DNA of 64,000 nucleotides, from contig NZ_JAQOMR010000001.1 of the NCBI RefSeq assembly GCF_028401385.1, forward strand, positions 1,738,501-1,802,500. The letters run 5' to 3'. Below the pieces are notes generated by a model. It had not been told where the DNA came from. It ran no database searches and was given only the letters and a program-made list of their open reading frames with translations. Positions 52,798-62,481 of this stretch are shown here, piece after piece. Both the position numbers and the translations under genes were made by a program. Position 1 is the stretch's first letter; each line of letters starts with the position of its first letter. The DNA is from Marinicella algicola (GTDB lineage: Bacteria; Pseudomonadota; Gammaproteobacteria; Xanthomonadales; Marinicellaceae).

Positions 52798-53255
52798 AAA
52801 AGAGCCTCGTCTTGCGTGGATGCAGAACGACCGCTCGAAACCGCCCTCTTCCGAGGTCGTTTTTGCGGTTATATCGCCTGAGGTACCAGTCCAAAGGAAA
52901 CGATAAAACCGGCTCTTTGCTGCGAAACTGGATACTGACGGCACCACTGCAAATTCAACATCAGACACTTGGACGCACCTTCCCGCAAACAAGCAGGCTT
53001 GACTCAAGCTTGGTTCAGGGACACATCTGTGCCTATGAACAACAAGCGCTTCAATCTCCGCTCTCAACGGGTTTGCCTCATCGTAGGCAAATAGCCCCCG
53101 GCCAGGTTGCGTCGCGCCCCGGTCGAGGGGCATAGGCAGTTTGCCATCTGGCGTTCGAAACGGCGCCATTCAAGCGACACAGGATCCCGAAAACAGAAAT
53201 AACGCCTTCTCTAGCGGCGTTCATTTTGCTGATGATATCAGCAAGGAGATGAACT
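52798..53255. other. Intergenic region, no gene recognised
   Basis: 458 bases with only weak overlapping frames and no recognisable domain. It presumably carries the rnk promoter in its last 100 bases. Confidence 0.4.
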
Positions 53256-53672
53256 GTGCCTTCCAACCAGAAGAAATTACGAAAACCTGCAATTGTCCTG
53301 ACGAAAACCGATCACAAGCGGCTTTCACTTCTTGCGGATCGATTCGCCGATCAGACTCCCGATTTGGCCGATTTCCTTTTCGCAGAGCTTGAGCGCGCCC
53401 GGATCGTCGAAGACAAACGCATCGCCGTTGATGTTGTGCGTATGGGCTCGTCTGTCCATTTTACCACTGACCTGGGAGAAGACAGACAGGTTACGCTAGT
53501 TTACCCCGGAAAGGCCGATATCGCCGAGGGCAGAATTTCCGTTCTGACTCCAATCGGTACAGCGTTAATCGGCCTAAAGACCGGGCACTCAATCGACTGG
53601 ACCACGCGCGATAAACGGGCATGCCGCTTGACAGTGGAAGCTGTTGGCCAGCCCCAAGAAGCCCCCAATTGA
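53256..53672 (+). CDS. rnk: Nucleoside diphosphate kinase regulator / GreA-GreB C-terminal-like protein
   Basis: Unbroken, 138 residues. N-terminal short helical part (IVLTKTDHKRLSLLADRFAD), then the FKBP-like Gre-factor C-terminal domain (VVRMGSSVHFTTDLGEDRQV, ISVLTPIGTALIGLKTGHSI). Rnk proteins bind RNA polymerase without the Gre coiled coil. Start GTG 53256 is preceded by AAGGAG. It stands alone, upstream of the IS cluster. Confidence 0.88.
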   Translation: MPSNQKKLRKPAIVLTKTDHKRLSLLADRFADQTPDLADFLFAELERARIVEDKRIAVDVVRMGSSVHFTTDLGEDRQVTLVYPGKADIAEGRISVLTPIGTALIGLKTGHSIDWTTRDKRACRLTVEAVGQPQEAPN

Positions 53673-53801
53673 TCATCAGGTTGCTCCCTCTTTGGAAAAG
53701 CGATCCGGCCCACTGCCCGTGGAGGAGCTACGGTCCATTCACGCGCGGAACCGTCTGGAAACACAACTGTCTTAATCAATTGACGCCCCTTCGTGCGACA
53801 A

Positions 53802-53954
53802 AAGAACCACTATGCCTATGGCGCGGGGTTGCTCGTATCTGAAGTCGCGCATCTCAAGGTGCGCGATATCGACAGCGAACGCATGCTGCTGCGGCTGATC
53901 GAGCGAAAATGCTCGAAAGCCAGTCGATACTGCATTGATGTGACCAATGTCTGA
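53802..53954 (+). pseudogene. Tyrosine recombinase/integrase fragment interrupted by IS5-type element
   Basis: The frame HYAYGAGLLVSEVAHLKVRD IDSERMLLRLIE resembles the core of XerC/IS91-type tyrosine recombinases (YGAGLRxSExxxLxxxDID, including the catalytic Arg position, here Leu). Neither the N-terminus nor the C-terminal HxxR...Y box is present. The fragment ends at the left end of the IS5-type element. Confidence 0.55.
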
Positions 53955-54884
53955 GAGCCGGATTCAAAAGTTCATGATGGGAAACAATATCGTGCGAGGC
54001 GTCTGGTCATCACCCTGATGCTGGCGATGTTGACCCATGCTGTGGCGCTTGCGATGGACTTTTCCCAATCTTTGGCCAACCGACGGCATCGTCCGAACCA
54101 GCCGAAGGTGCGCTCCACCACCCATCGGCGGGGCAGAACCTCAAAGCCTTTCGCTATGTCGGAGCGCTTGATGATCTCAAGGTTCCATTGGCCGCATCCG
54201 CGCAGCGCTTTTCGCAACTTCTGCCCGGCATAGCCGCCATCTGCGAAGACATGGCGCAACCAGGGGAAACGGTAGCGGATGGCTTTCAGGACATCGGGCG
54301 CACCGTCGCGGTCCTGGATATCGGCAGCATGGACAAGCACGAACAGCATCAGCCCGATCGTATCGGTGATGATGTGGCGCTTGCGGCCCTTGATCTTCTT
54401 GCCGGCGTCGTAGCCCGAAACCCCGCCGCTTTCGGTGGTCTTGACACTCTGGCTGTCGATGACACCGGCTGTGGGCGAGGCCTCGCGCCCCTCCAGTTCG
54501 CGCGTAGCGCAGACGAGCAGATGATTGATGGTCTGCCAAAGGCCGATGTCGCGCCAGCCATAGAAATAGCCTCGCACCGTGGAGACCGGAGGAAGTCCTT
54601 CGGCAGAGCCCGCCATTGACTGCCGCTGCCCGCAATATAAAGGATCGCGTTCACCACTTCCCTCATATTCGTTTTCCGTGGCCGCCCGCCGGGCTTGGCC
54701 AGCGGTATCAGTGGAGCAATTACAGCCCACTCACGGTCCGTCAAATCGGTTGGATAGCGAAGGCGATCCCGGTTATGCTGCAGGCGGGTGATATCATTCC
54801 AGGGCATGCGATCCTCCACGTTCTTGGCAGAGGTGGTTGAATCACATCCTTCTGATATCACTCAACAACTTTTAAATCGGGCTC
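53955..54884 (-). mobile_element. IS5-family insertion sequence (IS427-like group), 930 bp
   Basis: Imperfect terminal inverted repeats: GAGCCGGATTCAAAAGTT at the left and, on the reverse strand at the right, GAGCCCGATTTAAAAGTT (16 of 18 match). A 3-bp direct repeat TGA flanks it (53952-53954 and 54885-54887), fitting the TNA target duplications of this group. It contains one transposase gene. Confidence 0.75.
53972..54807 (-). CDS. IS5-family transposase, one frame break
   Basis: About 278 residues corrected. N-part MPWNDITRLQHNRDRLRYPT, LTDREWAVIAPLIPLAKPGG; C-part with the DDE residues: VIDSQSVKTTESGGVSGYDA, FADGGYAGQKLRKAL, and the Y-R-E-like RRWVVERTFGWFGRCRRLAK. The frames meet near 54591; one more base gives LPKDFPPVSTVRGYF. 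The site is not an obvious slippery sequence, so an indel is more likely than programmed shifting. Confidence 0.82.
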
Positions 54885-55042
54885 TGAAGCGGGGCAGGTA
54901 TAGCGGGACGGCAGCTTCCGGGCAGTGGCGGACAGGCCGGCTTCCGGGCAACTGCCCGGGATAGCGGACGGGTGACTAACTTTCAGATCAACTGCTCAAC
55001 ACTTTGTCAGCTGGTTTCCCGACCGGCGCCTGGGCATCGTCC

Positions 55043-56236
55043 GGTAATCCCCCGAAAAATAATGGGCTTCAAAAGTAGAATTTTCTCGGGTTTTATGACT
55101 GAGGAGATTTTGATGAAAAAGACGAGATTTAGCGAAGCACAGATTATTGGCATTCTGCGTCAGGCAGAAGGTGGCGTTCCTGTGCCTGAACTTTGCCGGG
55201 AGCACGGGATGAGTTCAGCGAGTTTTTATAAATGGCGGGCCAAATATGGCGGCATGGATGCGTCGATGATCAGCCAGATGAAAGCGCTGGAAGACGAGAA
55301 CCGCCGTCTGAAAAAGATGTATGCGGAGATGAGCATGCAAACCGAACTGCTGAAAGAGGCTTTGGAAAAAATGACGCGGCCATCTCTACGCCGGGAGGTG
55401 GCCGCGCAAGCCGTGGCGATACGTGGGGTGAGCATAGCACTTGCCTGCCGAACGTTCGGTGTCAGCGAAACTTGCTACCGATACAAAGGCAAACGCAATG
55501 ATGAGAATGAACAGATCGCCGATCTTCTGACCGGCTTGACGCAGGCAAAGAAGAACTGGGGCTTTGGCCTTTGTTTTCTCTATCTGCGGAACGTACAGGG
55601 ACGGCGCTGGAATCATAAGCGTGTTTATCGCATCTACCGCGCGCTTGAGCTGAACCTCAGGATCAAGCCACGCCGGCGGCTGAAACGGGAAAAACCGGAT
55701 ACACTCAATGTCCCGACAACGCCGAACGCGGTCTGGTCCATGGACTTTATGGCGGATCGGCTGGCCGATGGCCGGCAGTTTCGGCTTTTGAATGTTCTGG
55801 ATGACTTTAACCGTGAGGGGCTTGGCATTGAGGTCGATTTCTCTCTACCTGCGGAGCGTGTCATCCGTAGCCTGAACCAGATCATTGAGTGGCGCGGCAA
55901 ACCGCTGGCAATACGTGTTGACAATGGCCCGGAATATGTCAGTGGAAGGCTTATGGACTGGGCTGAAAATCAGGGCATTGCGCTGAATTACATCCAGCCT
56001 GGAAAGCCGCAGCAGAACGCTTATGTCGAACGCTACAACCGGACAGTACGACACGAATGGCTTGACCAATACATCATCGAGAGTATCGAAGAGGCGCAGG
56101 CGTTCGCCACACAATGGTTATGGAGCTATAACAACGAGCGACCCAATATGGGCATCGGCGGAATGACACCCGCACAGAAACTGAAAATGGCTGCGTGAAT
56201 TCTACCAAAAAGCCCCGTTAAAAGGGGAGGATTACC
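55043..56236 (+). mobile_element. IS3-family insertion sequence, copy 1, 1194 bp
   Basis: Terminal inverted repeats begin GGTAATCC and end GGATTACC. A 4-bp direct repeat GTCC flanks it (55039-55042, 56237-56240), so this copy arrived by its own transposition. It is nearly identical, in inverted orientation, to the copy at 61289-62481. Confidence 0.85.
55113..56198 (+). CDS. IS3-family transposase; orfA and orfB joined in one frame as written
   Basis: 361 residues. OrfA part: [20 protein letters not shown] with HTH and leucine-zipper region ([20 protein letters not shown]). OrfB part from about residue 90: [20 protein letters not shown], integrase DDE core with [17 protein letters not shown] (D), [14 protein letters not shown] (D), and [20 protein letters not shown] (E). 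The join reads TTGGAAAAAATG with two Gs; the second copy has three Gs. IS3 elements normally end orfA ...LGKK-stop and reach orfB by -1 shifting, which would need four Gs. The fusion is therefore probably a base-calling artefact. Confidence 0.85.
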   Translation: MKKTRFSEAQIIGILRQAEGGVPVPELCREHGMSSASFYKWRAKYGGMDASMISQMKALEDENRRLKKMYAEMSMQTELLKEALEKMTRPSLRREVAAQAVAIRGVSIALACRTFGVSETCYRYKGKRNDENEQIADLLTGLTQAKKNWGFGLCFLYLRNVQGRRWNHKRVYRIYRALELNLRIKPRRRLKREKPDTLNVPTTPNAVWSMDFMADRLADGRQFRLLNVLDDFNREGLGIEVDFSLPAERVIRSLNQIIEWRGKPLAIRVDNGPEYVSGRLMDWAENQGIALNYIQPGKPQQNAYVERYNRTVRHEWLDQYIIESIEEAQAFATQWLWSYNNERPNMGIGGMTPAQKLKMAA

Positions 56237-56373
56237 GTCCCGGCTCGGCCCTCCGGTTAATTCCGCTGGGTGTCGTCATCAGCTCAGCTTTCCAAGGGGC
56301 GGAGATCCCGGCAAACTACCTCTACCCAGAGAGCGTACATGATGATATTCGGCAAGTCACAAAGGTGGTGACC

Positions 56374-58175
56374 ATGACGCCCAATACCGATTCCAACGCA
56401 ACATCCCCGATCGCCGCCATACATCCGGCCCTTGGCTCCGCCCTCGCGGCGAAAGGCTACAGCGCGCTGACGCCGGTTCAAATGGCGATGACGAACGAAA
56501 ATCACGGTGACGCCGATCTGCTGGTTTCGGCGCAGACGGGCTCGGGAAAGACGGTCGCCTTCGGCATCGCAATCGCGCAGACATTGCTTGGAAGCGACGA
56601 GCGTTTTGACGCCGCCGCCGCGCCGCTCGGTCTGGTCATCGCGCCAACGCGCGAACTTGCCATTCAGGTCGAAAGGGAACTCGATTGGCTTTTCGCGGCT
56701 GCTGAGGTCAGGATCGCGACCTGCGTGGGCGGCATGGACATGCGCAACGAACGCCGTGCGCTCGGCCGCGGCGCCCATCTCGTCGTCGGCACGCCTGGAC
56801 GCCTGCGCGATCACATCATGCGGGGAGCGCTGGACCTCAGCGCCGTTCGCGCCGTTGTTCTCGACGAAGCCGACGAGATGCTGGATCTCGGTTTTCGCGA
56901 CGACCTGGAATTCATCCTCGGCGCCGCGCCGCAGGAGCGCCGCACGCTGCTGTTTTCGGCGACCGTGCGGCGCGGCATCGCCGAGCTGGCCAGGACCGTG
57001 CAGAACAACGCGGTGCGCATCGAAACGACCGCGTCTACCGAGCAACATGCCGACATCGAATACCAGTTGATGCTGGTGCGACGCGATGAGCGCGAACACG
57101 CCATCATCAATACGCTGCTCGATTCCGACAGCTCAAGCGCCCTGGTGTTCTGCCACACACGTGAAGCGGTTCGCCATCTCACGGCGCGGCTGGCAAATCG
57201 CGGTTTCAAAGTGGTTTCGCTTTCGGGTGAGATGGCGCAATCGGAGCGGTCGAATGCGCTGCAATCCATGCGCGACGGACGCGCGAGTGTCTGCGTGGCC
57301 ACCGATGTCGCGGCGCGCGGTATCGACCTTCCAAACCTCGACCTTGTGGTCCATGCTGACGTTCCGAGCAACCCGGAGACCCTGCTGCATCGCTCTGGCC
57401 GGACCGGTCGCGCCGGTCGAAAAGGCGTCTGCGTACTTATCGTTCCGGAACACAGGCGAGGTGCTGCTCAGCGCGTGCTGACATTGGCGAAGCTGACGGC
57501 GACCGTTCGTGCGGCGCCCGGCATTGCCGATATCGAGGCGCGCTACCGCCGGCGCATCATCGATGCCGCCGCCTCTGCCGCTGAGCCGGACGGAGCAGAA
57601 TCGGCATTCGTGACCGAATTGCTGGACCGGGTGGGGCCTGAGCGCATTGCAGCGGCGTTCCTTCGCCAGCAACTGGCCGCCCACCCCGTCCCCGAGGAAC
57701 TGTTGCCGGTTTCCGCTGAGACGCTCGAGAACAAGAGGGCCGTTCGGGACCGCCGGTCCGCAGACAAACACGCGTCGGTTCGCGAGCCGCGAGGCCCGGA
57801 CATTAAGGACGGTGTATGGTTCACCATCTCGCTCGGGCGTAAGCAGCGCGCCGATCCGAAATTCCTTTTGCCGATGATCTGCAACGCCGGCGGCGTGAAA
57901 AACGCGATGTCGGCGCGATCAGGATCGATGACACCGAAACACGTTTCGAAATCTCCGCCGACAAGGCCGAAAGTTATGCGCAACAGATCAAGCAGCCCGG
58001 CAGCCTCGAGAAAGGCATCATCATCGCGCCGGCTGGCAAGATGCGCGAAAAGCCGAGACAGGCAAAACCGAAATTCAAGCAGGACGGCAAGCCGACCCGC
58101 AAACACCAGGCCCCGTCGACCGATCGCGGCAAAACGTCGAAACACAAGAGCCGCAAACCGAAGCGCCCTGCATGA
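56374..58175 (+). CDS. DEAD-box RNA helicase with DbpA-type RNA-binding domain, one frame break
   Basis: About 600 residues. Q motif GYSALTPVQMAM, motif I AQTGSGKT, Ia PTRELAIQ, TPGR, DEAD, SAT, then VFCHTREA, ATDVAARGIDL and HRSGRTGRAG; after these a C-terminal RNA-binding domain (DGVWFTISLGRKQRADPKFL) of the DbpA/CsdA kind and a Lys/Arg-rich tail. The break is at A5 57898-57902; one more A restores GGVKKRDVGAIRIDDTETRF and the stop moves to 58175. ATG 56374 follows AAGGTGG. Likely a ribosome-assembly or cold-adaptation helicase. It lies alone between IS3 copy 1 and an IS remnant. Confidence 0.88.
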
Positions 58176-58482
58176 TCGGAGCGTTTCGATCCTGCGCCGC
58201 CTGAATGACTGCTTTCGGCAGCCACGCGCGGCTGATCGAACGACCGGCTTGGGGTGCGCGCGAAGCTGGCGTTCGTAGATGCCGCACCTATTAAGAAGAA
58301 GATTCATGGAAGCCGGAAAGGACGAAGCTCCATTTCGCGGCTGAACAGGCCAATTTCTAGATCTCTAGGCAAAGCTGAGCCCGAGCAAGCACAAGCATTT
58401 GCTTATAAATGGCTATTTAAAGAAGTCAGCAGATTCTGATAAATCTCTTGAATCGGTAGGCACGAAGGCAAGGTTGTTTTCC

Positions 58483-58695
58483 ATGAGCGGCAAAGGAAAT
58501 TGCTGTAATAATGCCGCTGTCGAGACATTCTTCAAAACGATCAAGGCAGAACTGATCTGGTGGCGGCCATGGGCAACGCGAAGGCAGTTTGAAATGGTAA
58601 TCTTCGAATACATCAACGGCTTCTACGATCCACGGCGACGCCACTCTGCACTGGGCTGGAAAAGCCCCGTCGCTTTCGAACGGAAAGTGGCTTAA
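58483..58695 (+). pseudogene. IS3-family orfB 3' fragment
   Basis: Only the last ~70 residues of an IS3-type transposase remain: MSGKGNCCNNAAVETFFKTI (carrying the final catalytic Glu), MVIFEYINGFYDPRRRHSAL, GWKSPVAFERKVA. It is a different IS3 subgroup from the two full copies. The preceding bases (58399-58482) are degenerate. Confidence 0.75.
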
Positions 58696-59043
58696 ACGAG
58701 CGATTGGGCCGGTACGAAACCGTGATAGGTCCATTCTGGTATTCGGCGACGAACTCTTCGGTTTCGCCGAGACGTTAAGGAGCGCGCCCGGTTCTGCTCG
58801 AGCAGACGTTCTTTCTGGTGCTCGACATGGTTCAGCCGGTCGTAGGTTTCATCATGTCTGAAGCTGTTTTCGTCCATCTTGCAGATCAGGGTATACCGAA
58901 TTGAAGAGCCAGAAATTAACTACCTCGTCTGTTCAGTTTTCCAGAGCCACTTCACTAATTTTATCGCTTGATATATAACCATACAAAATTCTTAATCATA
59001 AATACACCTATTAATACTTCTAATAAATTTGGTTTTTATAAAG
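58696..59043. other. Intergenic region, increasingly AT-rich, no gene recognised
   Basis: 348 bases from the IS remnant to the acyltransferase. The first part may be residual IS sequence. The last ~120 bases are AT-rich and probably hold the acyltransferase promoter. A 61-codon minus-strand frame (58692-58877) has no recognisable domain. Confidence 0.4.
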
Positions 59044-61015
59044 ATGAACGAATCACACATAAAGCAAAGACTAGCCTACATAGATGGCCTCAGAGCTATC
59101 GCGGTTATTTCTGTTATTTTATATCATTTTGAATTCTATTTCATCAGTCAAGGCCTACTTGGTGTCGATATATTTTTCGTCATTAGTGGATTTGTAGTTT
59201 CTAAGTCTCTTTTTTCTTCTTTCGATAGAGCTGACGGCGATTTTTACGGGTATATTTCTCAATTTTACAAGCGTCGCGTTTGGCGAATAATGCCCGCACT
59301 GCTTGTTATGCTTTTAGTCACACTACTACTTACAGCTCTTCTGATCCCTCCCGCCTACTTAAGTTCATCAATTTTATTTACTGGAGCTGCCGCAGTTGGA
59401 GGCGTAGCCAACATCGTCCTCATGTTAGGGCAGAACACAAATTATTTCGATCAACTCGCAGCATACAATCCTTTCCTGCACACTTGGTCGCTCGGCGTTG
59501 AAGAGCAATTCTATTTGATATTTCCAGTTTTGGTCTGGGGCATCTTTCGCTATGCAAAAAGCAGATCAACATTCAATCTGGTTTTGACTGCTCTGAGCTT
59601 AGTTTCCATTGCATGTGCCATTTGGTGGAGTTTCACCAGCCCTTCCACCGCATTCTACTCGCTTTTTCTCGCTTCTGGGAGCTGGCAGCTGGCGCCATTG
59701 CCTTTTCAGCATCGAAGTCAATTCGCCTAGACGCAGCCATAGGCCCTAGATACCGTAAAGTTATAGGCCTCATATCCTTCATACTCATTTTGATATCGCT
59801 TATTCAGCCGCTGAGTTTCGCTTCACCAATTCCAGCTGCACCTCTTGCGGTATTTTCGACGGCCGTATTCGCATGGTCACAAACCCATACAAAAATCCAG
59901 ATTTGGTGTTCACACGGCTTCTATCGTTGTCATGGATCACTTACGTAGGCCGAATATCTTACTCACTATATCTTTGGCACTGGCCAGTTGTTGTGCTTCT
60001 TCGCTGGACAATTGGCTTCGATGGCATATTACCTCTCGTTTTAGCTTTCTTACTCTCTTTCGCGTTGGCAATAGCTTCCTATCATCTGATTGAGCTTCCC
60101 ACTCAGCGCTTCGGCTCACGGATTGATCGAGTGCGCAAGGTCGTTTTCGTTCCCCTGTCTGTTGCAGCCATATGTTATTTGGCAGTTGTCTTTGCGGCAG
60201 GAGCTCCCAGAGATTTCCGACGCTCTATTCCTAGTCTATCAGTCGTCAGCACAGAGTTTGGGTGGTCGCCGAGAGATCTACCGACACTGGGTTCACAACA
60301 TGATGGCGGCCTTACAACTGGTAGACGAAAGCTTGTTGTAGTAGGAGACAGCCATGCCGACGCAATTTCCGGGGCGGCGATGGTGGCCGCCGATGCTGAA
60401 AATATGGAGTTTGTAACCTACAACGACTGTGCTTTCACTTTGCTCACGCCTGTCCCCAATCCAGATGACTGCGCTTTTCTTAAAACTGTCACAAATGGTG
60501 ATGTGGTTCTGTTTTCCGCCCTCAATGTTCCGAGGTATGTCAATCAGGATGGCGCCTCTTTTCCTGAACCACAGTTGGATTCGGACGAGAACATCAAGCT
60601 AATAGAGAATGCACGCGAACAGCTAAGTGCATTGGTAAGAGACCTTAGAAAGGCCGGAGTGGGTGTTATTATTAGAGGACCTGAACCCCTATTTCGGTAC
60701 ATTCCATTCAGGTGTGCTGATTGGTACAATCGCCACAACCCTATCTGCTCGAACCCCACTTTTGTAGCGCGTACAGACTTATTGGATCGCCTACGACCTA
60801 CGCAATTCTCAATAGAGAAAATCGAAGAAGGCGTGGAGGGCGTCATTGTATTCGACGTTCTGGATGTATTATGCCCGGGCGAGTCTTGTTATATTTTTGA
60901 TGATGCTGGAAATCCGCTTTTTAGTGACCAAGACCATTTAAGTGGCTGGGGAAATGAGTTGATTTTACCGAGGTTAGAGGAAAGCTTACAAGCCGCGCTC
61001 GGGACAGTTGGATAG
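59044..61015 (+). CDS. OafA/YrhL-type acyltransferase with C-terminal SGNH domain, two frame breaks
   Basis: About 657 residues. N-terminal membrane acyltransferase-3 domain: YIDGLRAIAVISVILYHFEF (catalytic His in the first helix), RRVWRIMPALL, FLHTWSLGVEEQFYLIFPVL, then SLYLWHWPVVVLL. C-terminal periplasmic SGNH domain: VVVGDSHADAISGAAMVAA and DQDHLSGWGNELI. Such proteins O-acetylate surface polysaccharide. Breaks: T5 59663-59667 (restores YSLFSRFWELAAGAIAF), A5 59891-59895 (restores THTKNPDLVFTRLLSLSW). The gene is markedly AT-richer than its neighbours and lies between IS copies, suggesting recent transfer. Confidence 0.88.
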
Positions 61016-61288
61016 GTATTTCGAGGTATCCACTTGCCAACAGCGACAGGTCCAAAGTCTGGTCGACGAATTCGAGATTGGACCGCTGATTGCAACGCCG
61101 CCATTCGCGGTCTTGGCAGCAAACGACCCACTGGCGGTGCGGAAGAGCGTGACCGTGGGCGACATCGCCGATAGAACCTCTCTGTTACTGAATGTCCCCG
61201 CGCCCAGTGCCGATGTCCTTTCACTATTTGCCCAGGCCGACTGCCGACCGTCCCGGGTTCACAGGCTGGAATCATTCGAGGTGGTGCG
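61016..61288 (+). pseudogene. LysR-family regulator, internal fragment cut by IS3 copy 2
   Basis: The frame resembles the substrate-binding domain of LysR regulators: EFEIGPLIATPPFAVLAAND, PLAVRKSVTVGDIADRTSLL, and VHRLESFEVVR. No HTH domain precedes it (the acyltransferase ends at 61015), and the frame stops exactly at the left end of the IS3 element. Confidence 0.6.
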
Positions 61289-61324
61289 GTAATCCTCCCC
61301 TTTTAACGGGGCTTTTGGTAGAAT

Positions 61325-62152
61325 TCACGCAGCCATTTTCAGTTTCTGTGCGGGTGTCATTCCGCCGATGCCCATATTGGGTCGCTCGTTGTTATAGCTC
61401 CATAACCATTGTGTGGCGAACGCCTGCGCCTCTTCGATACTCTCGATGATGTATTGGTCAAGCCATTCGTGTCGTACTGTCCGGTTGTAGCGTTCGACAT
61501 AAGCGTTCTGCTGCGGCTTTCCAGGCTGGATGTAATTCAGCGCAATGCCCTGATTTTCAGCCCAGTCCATAAGCCTTCCACTGACATATTCCGGGCCATT
61601 GTCAACACGTATTGCCAGCGGTTTGCCGCGCCACTCAATGATCTGGTTCAGGCTACGGATGACACGCTCCGCAGGTAGAGAGAAATCGACCTCAATGCCA
61701 AGCCCCTCACGGTTAAAGTCATCCAGAACATTCAAAAGCCGAAACTGCCGGCCATCGGCCAGCCGATCCGCCATAAAGTCCATGGACCAGACCGCGTTCG
61801 GCGTTGTCGGGACATTGAGTGTATCCGGTTTTTCCCGTTTCAGCCGCCGGCGTGGCTTGATCCTGAGGTTCAGCTCAAGCGCGCGGTAGATGCGATAAAC
61901 ACGCTTATGATTCCAGCGCCGTCCCTGTACGTTCCGCAGATAGAGAAAACAAAGGCCAAAGCCCCAGTTCTTCTTTGCCTGCGTCAAGCCGGTCAGAAGA
62001 TCGGCGATCTGTTCATTCTCATCATTGCGTTTGCCTTTGTATCGGTAGCAAGTTTCGCTGACACCGAACGTTCGGCAGGCAAGTGCTATGCTCACCCCAC
62101 GTATCGCCACGGCTTGCGCGGCCACCTCCCGGCGTAGAGATGGCCGCGTCAT
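61325..62152 (-). CDS. IS3-family transposase OrfB (integrase core), copy 2
   Basis: 275 residues, identical at the protein level to the orfB part of copy 1. DDE core [51 protein letters not shown]. It would be expressed as an OrfAB fusion by -1 frameshifting in the run at 62152-62160. Confidence 0.88.
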   Translation of the reverse strand: MTRPSLRREVAAQAVAIRGVSIALACRTFGVSETCYRYKGKRNDENEQIADLLTGLTQAKKNWGFGLCFLYLRNVQGRRWNHKRVYRIYRALELNLRIKPRRRLKREKPDTLNVPTTPNAVWSMDFMADRLADGRQFRLLNVLDDFNREGLGIEVDFSLPAERVIRSLNQIIEWRGKPLAIRVDNGPEYVSGRLMDWAENQGIALNYIQPGKPQQNAYVERYNRTVRHEWLDQYIIESIEEAQAFATQWLWSYNNERPNMGIGGMTPAQKLKMAA

Positions 62153-62411
62153 TTTTTCCCAAAGCCTCTTTCAGCAGTTCGGTTTGCATGCTCATCTCCG
62201 CATACATCTTTTTCAGACGGCGGTTCTCGTCTTCCAGCGCTTTCATCTGGCTGATCATCGACGCATCCATGCCGCCATATTTGGCCCGCCATTTATAAAA
62301 ACTCGCTGAACTCATCCCGTGCTCCCGGCAAAGTTCAGGCACAGGAACGCCACCTTCTGCCTGACGCAGAATGCCAATAATCTGTGCTTCGCTAAATCTC
62401 GTCTTTTTCAT
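62149..62411 (-). CDS. IS3-family OrfA (HTH protein), copy 2
   Basis: Starts [20 protein letters not shown] at 62411. As written, the frame passes the expected ...EALGKK end and runs on to 62022 without homology. With one more G at 62158-62160 it stops at 62149, overlapping orfB by a few bases, the normal IS3 layout. Confidence 0.75.
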
Positions 62412-62481
62412 CAAAATCTCCTCAGTCATAAAACCCGAGAAAATTCTACTTTTGAAGCCCATTATTTTTCGGGGGATTACC

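Larger units (their letters stand above)
61289..62481 (-). mobile_element. IS3-family insertion sequence, copy 2, 1193 bp
   Basis: Same ends (GGTAATCC ... GGATTACC) and same genes as copy 1, inverted. The flanks do not match (GTGC at the left, TCAT at the right), so no target duplication survives. This points to recombination or deletion next to the element after insertion. Confidence 0.85.

Noticed and set aside
54911..54950. Short direct repeat GCTTCCGGGCA at 54914 and 54940
   Set aside because: Only two 11-bp units, not regularly spaced like CRISPR and not at an IS end; probably leftover sequence between IS elements.
58692..58877. Minus-strand 61-codon frame next to the IS3 remnant
   Set aside because: No homology recognised, no ribosome site, and partly overlapping residual IS sequence.
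55043..62481. A single functional composite transposon
   Set aside because: Copy 1 has its own target duplication and copy 2 has none, and no common outer duplication was found.
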